Shown one piece after another: positions 56,685 to 64,000 of a DNA stretch of 64,000 bases (position 1 is its first letter; each line of letters opens with the position of its first letter). Source of the stretch: Amoebidium appalachense (lineage: Eukaryota > Ichthyosporea). The position numbers were made by a program, and so were the translations under genes. The notes below the pieces were generated by a model. That model was given only the letters and a program-made list of their open reading frames with translations. It searched no databases and was not told the origin of the DNA. Location of the stretch: assembly GCA_963693365.1 (NCBI GenBank), contig CAVNZM010000005.1, positions 12,710,001 to 12,774,000 of the forward strand, in the 5' to 3' direction.

Positions 56685-58260
56685 ACCCTTCTGTTGGTGT
56701 TATGTTTCCTGTAAACAACTGTACACATGAACTGTACATGTTTACTAAAGAATGTGATCTACTAGCACACGATTCGTGCTTTGTCATGAATATCACATAA
56801 ATATTATGTCCGCACCAATAGGACTCACTCTGACCTAAGAATTGAACCATATATGGTTCTTCAGCTGCATACCACATAAACGAAGTGAACCAATAAGAGG
56901 TTTGCATAAATAGGACAAAGGTCTGACTGGCTCGGACCGCACCAGAATCACGAATGGCATGTTGCCACCCGCGCTGGCCGCGGATGAACCAATCCTGGGC
57001 CTTGATCCGAAACCTGGGGGCTATATAAGAAAGCCGTCCCAGTACGGGGATCACATCAGTGAAGTCTGAGACAGACTGAGTCGGCCCATAGTAAAAGCAA
57101 CCTGGCCGCGTGTGCCTTTCTACCCGTTCTCTGTCTTTATTTTGATTCAGTTGTACTCTGCCTTATCCTAACTAGTCCAACTGTTTACATTTCCCCATAT
57201 GGTCGAAAAGAGGGTAGAGTTGGCTCGTAAGCGGTTAGCTTTCTTCTCGGCTAATATTTTTAAAGACACACCCCTCCATCCTTCTATTAGACTTACATTT
57301 ATTCGCACTTTTGTCTTCCCGGCATGTGAATATGGTTTACCCCTTCTCGCCGCTTGGATCAAGAAAGAGAGAACTAGAGCGCTTAAACCCTTGGCAAATT
57401 TCCTTGAAGCAGAAGTTGCCTCCTTTCTATCTAACAACTGTTGTAAACCTGGGCCTGTAACGCTCTCGATATATGGTCTGGTCCCAATAGCTGCTAGAGT
57501 ATCCTATCTCGCGCTGAAATTCAATAAGCACATAAGCCGCTTAAAGAAGTATTTGCCCTCCCACCCTCTCTTCTCTATCCGACCTGTCCCCTCCTCACCT
57601 CTCCCCTCTTTCCTCCCCTCTCTCTCCCCTTCTCCCCTGGGCACAAATACAAATAAACCCCGCAATAGTGTGTGTGTGACTTTGGACTGCCACTTACTTA
57701 TTAAACATGTACACAATCACAAGATAATCACGCAATATAACAAATGGAAAAAGATACCACACGACACTAGACCCGATGAAAGCATACACCTTGAAAAACT
57801 AAGCCTTATGTCTCGTTTTATATATAATGACCGCCTCAACCATATTGCCAAATATGGCACTCGCAAGTGTATAACACCTAAATACATATTACCTTCCTGT
57901 AGAACTGGTCTTTCTCTAGCTGATGGTATTATTGATCAATTACCACGCTTTTACTGTACACGTGCTATACAGTGGAGATCTAATAAGTATAAGGTGGCAT
58001 CATTTGCATGCCCAAACAACACACACACACACCAGTTTAACCGGTCATGTATCGCCAAATGTAGTTTGATAGACCACATAATACCGCAACACACACACGT
58101 CACATTCACAACAGACACCCAGAAAGATAGCCTACCTGTAAATTACAACATCCTTGATTTTATACTAAACACGCGTAACTACGACCTGTTTATTAGATGT
58201 ATTGATTGGCTTGAGAAACACATCACTACAAAATTATAGCGCACGCGCACACACACACAC

Positions 58261-58311
<51 letters not shown>

Positions 58312-58343
58312 CCAGCTGATACCGAGTGTCCCGAGGGGAGCCC

Positions 58344-58374
<31 letters not shown>

Positions 58375-58569
58375 CGGGGAACCCCAACTAATTGATTTCT
58401 CCTTGTAGTCTTTATGGTGTCTCGTAGAGAAAGTAAACCCTGATATATAGTCACCACCCGACATCTATGTACGTGATCATGATATACCGCTGAGGGGATA
58501 TTCCGAGCAAACCCCCCCCCCCATACCTGAGACTGGTTCTCTTTGCCTCGAGTAAACAGCGTAAACCCC
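56685..58569 (+). mobile_element. Retroelement insertion in the 52-bp satellite, copy 2
   Basis: An 1,885-bp segment splits the satellite. TGTA occurs on both sides (56681-56684 and 58570-58573), consistent with a 4-bp target duplication. The 5' part (56685-57180) has CCAAT boxes (56815, 56890, 56989) and TATATAA (57022-57028). The rest encodes a reverse-transcriptase C-terminal fragment, followed by (CA)n, an A run (58346-58373) and the terminal region shared with copy 1. Not autonomous: catalytic reverse-transcriptase motifs are missing. Confidence 0.75.
57199..58239 (+). pseudogene. Reverse-transcriptase C-terminal fragment of a retroelement
   Basis: A 346-codon open frame. Its start (FIRTFVFPACEYGLPLLAAW) resembles the segment just after the reverse-transcriptase catalytic core of non-LTR elements. 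The following Lys/Arg- and His-rich region is shared with copy 1. No YxDD catalytic box, endonuclease or RNase H is present, so this is a remnant. The exact clade is not determined. Confidence 0.65.
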
Positions 58570-58975
58570 TGTATGATATGCATCATGCAAACACCAATTG
58601 CACATCCGTCCCCGCTCAGTATGTATGATACAGTGCATCATGCAAACACCAATTGCACATCCGTCCCCGCTCAGTATGTGTGATATACATCATGCAAACA
58701 CCAATTGCACATCCGTCTCCGCTCAGTATGTATGATATGCATCATGCAAACACCAACTGCATCCCCGCTCAGTATGTATGATATGCATCATGCAAACACC
58801 AACTGCATCCCCGCTCAGTATGTATGATATGCATCATGCAAACACCAATTGCAGCCCCGCTCAGTATGTATCATATGCATCATGCAAACACCAATTGCAT
58901 CCCCGCTTAGTATGTATGATATGCATCATGCAAACACCAATTGCATCCCCGTTTACTGTATGTATGATATGCAAT
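58570..58975. repeat. 52-bp satellite array, right part, with shortened variants
   Basis: Continues the array broken at 56684. After three or four 52-bp-type units it shifts to shorter units of about 46 bp lacking the 'cacatccgt' block ('caactgcatccccgctcag'). Ends near 58975. Confidence 0.88.
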
Positions 58976-59233
58976 TGGCACACGCGCACGCCCCGTCAAT
59001 CACCCATACACAGAGACGGAGCGAGGCGCAGGCAGCATATGATTACACGCACACACAGAGTATATTTGCACGCACCACATATGCAGCTGCATCATGCGGT
59101 ACACACACTGCTCTGAGTACCATCACACACTTTTTCTCTCTCACTCACCGTCTCCTTCCCCACCTCTTGAACTCCCCCTTCTCCTCAGAATTTCTCTCCC
59201 GCACACATGTGCATGCATGCATCATCCCATTTG

Positions 59234-59239
<6 letters not shown>

Positions 59240-59302
<63 letters not shown>
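59240..59302. repeat. (CA)n microsatellite
   Basis: Uninterrupted CA run followed by CA-rich DNA and then G-rich DNA (59375-59431), just beyond the 3' end of the AP2-like gene. Confidence 0.93.
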
Positions 59303-59304
<2 letters not shown>

Positions 59305-59465
59305 CTGCGCGTGCACACACACCTTGACACACACACAGTACGTATACCCAGCACCACACACGCACAGGAGAAAGGAGGAGGGGAGGGGGGGGGGGGATGG
59401 GGGGGGGGGGGGGGGGAGGGGGGGGGGGGGAGAATGGAACATGTAAGGAGGCAAGACTTAAGTCT

Positions 59466-59471
59466 TTTATT
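59466..59471 (-). terminator. Candidate polyadenylation signal AATAAA
   Basis: AATAAA on the minus strand about 115 nt after the AP2-like stop codon, a plausible position for 3' end formation. Confidence 0.5.
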
Positions 59472-59584
59472 CGCCAGTGAATAATTTCAATGCATCTCAA
59501 GCGAAGTAAAAACTTTCAAATACACAACGGCAACAACATAGGACAGTATATGGGCTCCAAAGCTGAACTACAGTATCCAGTGTG

Positions 59585-60481
59585 TCATTGTGGAGTATTG
59601 TGTTGACGACCTCTCTTTTTGGGCATATTTTGAAGCACTGTTTCCTCTACAAGGGGTGGTATGGTGGGTGGACTAATAAGATCATAGCCATATCTGGTTG
59701 GGCTTAGGTTTGTTGCGGGCAGAGGGCCCCGAGGTTCGTCCTGCTGTGCCCATTGGCCCAGCACAAACTGGTCATGTGCTTCTATTGCCTCTAGTTTGGT
59801 TGCATAGCAACCTAGATACGTAGCGCTTCTGAACCTATTCTTTTCTTTTCGGGAATTAGATGAAATGATAGCCTGGACCTTCCATGGTTTTGAATTATCT
59901 CTCACCCGGTAAATCCCTATGCTTCCACCTCTGCGTGCCTGACCCTCCGTGAGGTAATCACTCTCTCTGTAGAAATTAATCCGTCTTATCTTCTCCAACT
60001 TTGGCAATTTGGAGGCTCTTACACCCACATCCACAGCACATGCCGCCTCAACTTCAGTCAAAAAGTAATCAGTGCGGGGTCGTTTGCCATATTCATCCTG
60101 CAACCTTGCCCCCCAAACTCTGGTCCCACTAGTAGCACCCTTACGCCTATAAACACCCCGAAACAAGGAGGTCCATTCCCTCGCCATTCTTTTCCTCCAC
60201 TGCATCACCACTTTCCGCGTCTCCTCCGCCGTGGGCACAAATTGCTCCAGCAAGCCCAGGCTGACGTTGGTCCTTGCCAGGTATTTCTCATCCAACACTT
60301 TGATTTGCACGAGGTAGTGAATGGCCGTGTCGGTGTGCCGGGCAGCAGAAACCTTACAGTCGAAAGAGCCGATGTAGAACTGCCTACTGGAAATTGCTGA
60401 CATCCACTTGGACTCTCCAATATTCCAATGCACACCCCAAAATCTGGACTTCTTGCCTGTGCTCTGAGTTTGGGTCGCCAT
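59585..60481 (-). CDS. Protein with three AP2/ERF-like DNA-binding domains
   Basis: Uninterrupted 298-aa frame from ATG 60481-60479. AP2-like units: 1, residues 11-57 (SRFWGVHWNIGESKW, FYIGSFDCKVSAARHTD); 2, about 105-158 (SLFRGVYRRKGATSGTRVWGA, then TEVEAACAVDVG); 3, about 187-241 (SIGIYRVRDNSKPWKVQAI, YLGCYATKLEAIEAHD). Each has the fold's order: (Y/F)-x-G-V or similar, a central Trp, G-x-(F/Y), then an Ala-rich helix. The C-terminus has a short basic PKKRGR, nucleus- or AT-hook-like. The frame stays open upstream through a (CA)-rich stretch with a possible acceptor near 60543, so an upstream exon is possible. AP2 domains occur in plant and alveolate transcription factors and in homing endonucleases; no HNH nuclease is seen here. 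Function inferred as DNA binding. Confidence 0.75.
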   Translation of the reverse strand: MATQTQSTGKKSRFWGVHWNIGESKWMSAISSRQFYIGSFDCKVSAARHTDTAIHYLVQIKVLDEKYLARTNVSLGLLEQFVPTAEETRKVVMQWRKRMAREWTSLFRGVYRRKGATSGTRVWGARLQDEYGKRPRTDYFLTEVEAACAVDVGVRASKLPKLEKIRRINFYRESDYLTEGQARRGGSIGIYRVRDNSKPWKVQAIISSNSRKEKNRFRSATYLGCYATKLEAIEAHDQFVLGQWAQQDEPRGPLPATNLSPTRYGYDLISPPTIPPLVEETVLQNMPKKRGRQHNTPQ

Positions 60482-61731
60482 TGACCTGGTGGGCTGCAAC
60501 TGCCGTGTGGGCAGTGGATCCACGGCAGCCACAGGGTTGGCCTGCAGCCACACCGTCAGCACAACATACAGTGTGCGTGCGCGAGTGCGTGCGTGCGTGT
60601 GTGTGTGTGTGTGTGTTTGTTCGTGTATGTGTGTGTGTGCGTATGTGTATGCGCATGTGTAACCCCTCTCACTCCACCCTTCAGAAAGGTTCACCATTCC
60701 CCCCTCCCCCCTCCCTTTCCCCCACTCAGAAGATGCGTGATCCTTCCCCCCCCCCCCCCCCCCCTCTCCCCCGGGCCCCCCTCAGAAAGGTGCACCATCC
60801 TCCTTTCCTCCCCTTTTCTCTTCAAACAGGTGCATCCCCCCCCCCCCCCCCCCCCCACCCACCCACCCCACCCCCCTTTCCCTCATCATTCAAAGAGCAT
60901 ACCCCCCCCCCTCCCCGTCCCCTCCCGCCCTCCTCCCTCCTCCCCCTTGCCCTTTCAATAAAGAAGCACCATCCCCCCCCCCCCCCTCCAACCACCACCA
61001 TCAGTCAATTCATCTGCCCGTGCAGGGTAAGGTGTGTGTGTGTTTTTATATCTTGTGGAAGTGGGAACTGCGAAAGGGGGGAGGGGGCTGGTGCAGGCAT
61101 ACCCTGATGAAGGAGGTGAAACTTCGGTTGACAAAATCGAAGAGGGATGATGATTGGATAATGGGGCCAGATGCTTGCATATGATTGGCCAGGCGATCTG
61201 GAATAAAAGGGGTTAGGAAGCACGGCCAGACCCAGGGGTGTGTGTGTGTGTCACAAGATTGAGAGGACAGGGAGGTTAGGGTATCGTTAGTATATTGCCC
61301 ACATTTGTGGTTTCAGCTGCATGCCACACACAGCTTGTGGAGGTATGTGTGTGGATCCTACGTGTGATGTGTGTGTGTACCTTTTGTGTGATGTATGTGA
61401 TCATCTCATGTGTTATGTTTCTGTGTTGTATTGTGTAGGTGTTTGTGTTTCTATGTTTGCATCGCCCATTATGGTTTGTGCGCTCGTGTGTGCGAGTGTG
61501 CATGCCCGTCCGTACTTGTACGATATACTTATCGCATAAGATGTACGAGTTATCCATTGTATGCCTGCCTGTGCACATGTTGCTTTTATACCGATGTGCT
61601 ACGGTGTGTACGTACTTGCGCACATGCGAGTGAGATAGGAAGTACGTGTGTGTGTGTTTGTGTGTGTGTGAATAGGTGTCTAGGAGCACTAGTGCACACG
61701 ATGATCCGGCCCACCTGTGTGTGTGTTCCAG
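60482..61731. other. Intergenic region upstream of the AP2-like gene
   Basis: Contains (GT)n (60596-60615), C-rich blocks (60700-60990) and GT-rich DNA (61230-61680). A ATTGG box occurs at 61153-61157 and again at 61183-61187. No gene is resolved here, though 5' exons of the plus-strand gene below could lie in it. Confidence 0.4.
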
Positions 61732-61928
61732 GAGTGCATGTGGCGCTGTGTGGTTGTGGCCACGGCAGTACGGTGCACTGGGCGCCTAAAAATAGCTCCG
61801 GCAGCCACATGGGTGTGTGCATGGGTGAAGGACCCACCGAAGAAACAGGCCTGCTCCAGACAGAGGAGGGTGAGACGGATTTACTCGTAACCACACCTTA
61901 ATGCATTCGTGTGTGGATGTGTGTGTGG

Positions 61929-61959
<31 letters not shown>

Positions 61960-62316
61960 GGGGGGGTGTTTTGGGAGGGGGGGGGGGGGGGGGGGGAGAG
62001 GGGGGGGGGGGAGGGTTGGAGGGAAGGGGGAAGGGGGGGGGGGGGGGGGGAGGAAAGGGAAGGGGGGAGAGAGGGGGGCCGGGCGGGAAGGGAAGAAGGA
62101 GGAGAGGGAGGGGGGGGGGGGGGGGGAGGGGGGGGGGGCAGACGGATGGAACATATGGGCACAGCAACAACAGGAGATTGTACTTTCATACGCCAAGAAA
62201 ATGTAAAAACGAGGTTTGGGCATGTGCTTGTGTGTATAATGTGAAATGTGTGCAATGAAAATGCTAGTGCATGTGTATCAACTCATTTTGTCTCCGCTTG
62301 TTCTTGGGGGATGGGT

Positions 62317-62349
<33 letters not shown>

Positions 62350-62508
62350 GGGGGGGGGGGGGGGGGGGGGGGATGGAGCGGGGGGGAGGGGGGGGGGGGG
62401 GGGGGGGGGGGGGGCACCGTAGCAGCTGGCGACAGTGTTTGGTTCAGGCGGGAAGTCAGCACTCGGTTGAACCAGCCACCAGCCTGTGCCCACCGTCCAC
62501 CCATGGTG

Positions 62509-62548
<40 letters not shown>

Positions 62549-62572
62549 CGCGCGCACGTGTGAGCGTGCACA

Positions 62573-62610
<38 letters not shown>

Positions 62611-62780
62611 CGTGCATGTATGCGTGTGTGTGTGTGCGTCTGCGTGTGCTTGTGGGTGTGTGTGAGTGTATGTATGTGCGTGTGCATGTGTGCGCGCCAT
62701 TGTTAGTGTATGGGTGGCCACAGTGTGTGTCCGGGAAAAGGGGGAGGATAGCAGTGCAGGTGCGTGTGGTTAGGCGGAAG
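61732..62780 (+). CDS. Possible exons of an unidentified plus-strand gene (partial)
   Basis: Three non-repetitive segments with splice-like ends: 61732-61869 (after TTCCAG, before [25 protein letters not shown]), about 62423-62505 or slightly longer (after [22 protein letters not shown]) and about 62713-62760 ([15 protein letters not shown]). Phases can be made to agree only by choosing the donor inside (GT)n after 62505. I do not recognise the protein and no start or stop is assigned. Confidence 0.35.
61939..62139. repeat. G-rich block
   Basis: About 200 bp of almost pure G broken by A and short T runs. A second such block lies at 62307-62414 and a third at 62935-63109. They separate the candidate exons of the plus-strand gene. 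Confidence 0.93.
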
Positions 62781-63106
62781 GCTGCACAGGGAAGAGATAT
62801 CCCCCATTGGGAGAAAGACGATGAGAACACAGTGAGGATCCTTTGCACTTAAGAGTGCCGCGTAGTTCGAAAAATATGTCGATGGAGCGACACCACACTA
62901 CAGAGCGTGAACTGTAAACCCCAGGGACGGCCCCGGGGGGGGGGAGGGGGGGGGGGGGGGGGGGGGGGGTAAAGGCACGCGAAGACGGAGGGGGGAGAAA
63001 AAGGGGGTGGGAGGTGGGTGGGTAGGACGGATTGGGGTGGGGTGTTGGGGGGGGGGGGGGGGGGTGGAGGGAGGGGGAGGGAGGGGTTTGGGGGGCTTGG
63101 GGGGGG

Positions 63107-63168
63107 GATAGGCAGCAAAAGAGTGGGTATACGTTACGTCATACATAAAGGATCATTCGAACCTAACA

Positions 63169-63199
<31 letters not shown>

Positions 63200-63262
63200 A
63201 TAGGCAGCAAAAGAGTGGGTATACGTTACGTCATACATAAAGGATCATTCGAACCTAACAAT
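63107..63262. repeat. 65-bp direct duplication separated by a G run
   Basis: The block from 'ataggcagcaaaagagtggg' to 'ttcgaacctaacaat' occurs at 63108-63171 and 63199-63262 with no visible difference. Both copies are preceded by G runs. Confidence 0.93.
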
Positions 63263-63535
63263 GTTCACCAGTTTCAGTTGGAAGACGGACACACAGACGG
63301 AAGCAGATGTAGGGACGTGTCAAAGGGTACTGGGTTTTCCGCAGAGAGCAACCGGAAGACAGCATGGCGCGCAGGACAGACTTGGACATGCACTGTGATC
63401 ATACCTATCAACTCGGGTTGTGAAGGAAGGCAGGTGTCGAGGTTAGACTTAGGTGGCCTGAAAAGTCGAGCAACTGGGAAGGGACCCTGAAAATGTAATA
63501 GGCCCTAGCCGGGAAAAATTGGCAATCGGATAGAA

Positions 63536-63553
63536 AGAGAGAGAGCAAGAGAG

Positions 63554-63631
<78 letters not shown>

Positions 63632-63648
63632 TGTGTGTGTGTGTGTGA

Positions 63649-63684
<36 letters not shown>

Positions 63685-64000
63685 GGGAGAGGAGGGAGGG
63701 AGAGAGGGAAGAGAGAGAGAGAGGGAGGGAGGGAGGGAAGGAGGGAGGGAGGAAGGCGGGTGAGGGGGGAGGGAGAGAGGGAGGGAGGGAGGGAGGGAGG
63801 GAGACAGAAAGAGAGAGGGGGAGAGAGAGAGAGAGGGAGAGAGAGAAGGGGAGGAGGGGGGGGGGGGGGATGGTAGAGGGGAGGAGGGATCGGCAGGGGG
63901 AGGGAAAAGGGGGGAGGGGGGGGGGGGTGAAAGGAAGGGAAGGAGGGGGATGAGGGAGGGGAGAGGGAGGAGGGGCAGGGGAGTAGTTAGGGATTCTGGG
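63536..64000. repeat. (GA)n and G/A-rich block running off the window
   Basis: GA dinucleotide (63536-63629), a short (GT)n (63630-63647), further GA and GGGA repeats, then G-rich DNA to the end. No gene seen. Confidence 0.95.

Noticed and set aside
63140-63265. tRNA gene suggested by a GGTTCGAAT-like box on the minus strand
   Set aside because: No matching A box, no cloverleaf and no acceptor stem could be drawn.

Overview
This window is eukaryotic nuclear DNA. It holds split genes with many short exons (36-350 nt, with a few longer ones) separated by introns packed with simple sequence: (CA)n/(GT)n, (CT)n, and unusually long pure C or G runs of up to about 75 bases. I rebuilt exon chains by hand from splice signals, reading-frame phase and family resemblance. 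Three complete or near-complete host genes and one large transposon-type gene came out with consistent phase across nearly all junctions. The ceramide synthase has an animal-type homeobox-like segment and the Mediator subunit resembles opisthokont MED1, so a holozoan genome is likely, perhaps a unicellular relative of animals such as an ichthyosporean. A protein with three AP2-like domains is unusual in that setting. The species assignment is inference.

Layout. 1-2.9 kb: simple repeats and a T/G-rich minisatellite. 2.9-12.2 kb, minus strand: 13-exon ceramide synthase (426 aa). 12.2-13.6 kb: shared divergent intergenic region. 13.6-22.1 kb, plus strand: 10-exon RING/SIAH-like zinc-finger protein (552 aa). 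23.3-36.3 kb, plus strand: MED1 homologue with at least 14 exons. 36.3-42.6 kb: non-coding DNA with internal duplications. 42.6-50.5 kb, minus strand: six-exon, 1,535-aa transposase-like protein with a DUF6729-like region, an RNase-H-like transposase core and a DEDDy 3'-5' exonuclease. 50.5-59.5 kb: (CT)n blocks, satellites and two copies of one retroelement 3' end, one of them nested in a 52-bp satellite. 59.6-60.5 kb, minus strand: intact AP2-repeat protein (298 aa). 61.7-62.8 kb, plus strand: possible exons of an unknown gene. 63-64 kb: a duplicated 65-bp unit and (GA)n.

The three host genes are ordinary cell genes (sphingolipid synthesis, ubiquitin ligation, transcription) and show no sign of a shared pathway. 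The most interesting items are the transposase-exonuclease fusion gene, the way microsatellites and homopolymers form or flank splice sites (including candidate complementary repeat pairs within one intron), three GC-AG introns supported by reading phase, a poly-C-bounded interspersed repeat family inside introns, and the retroelement nested in a satellite.
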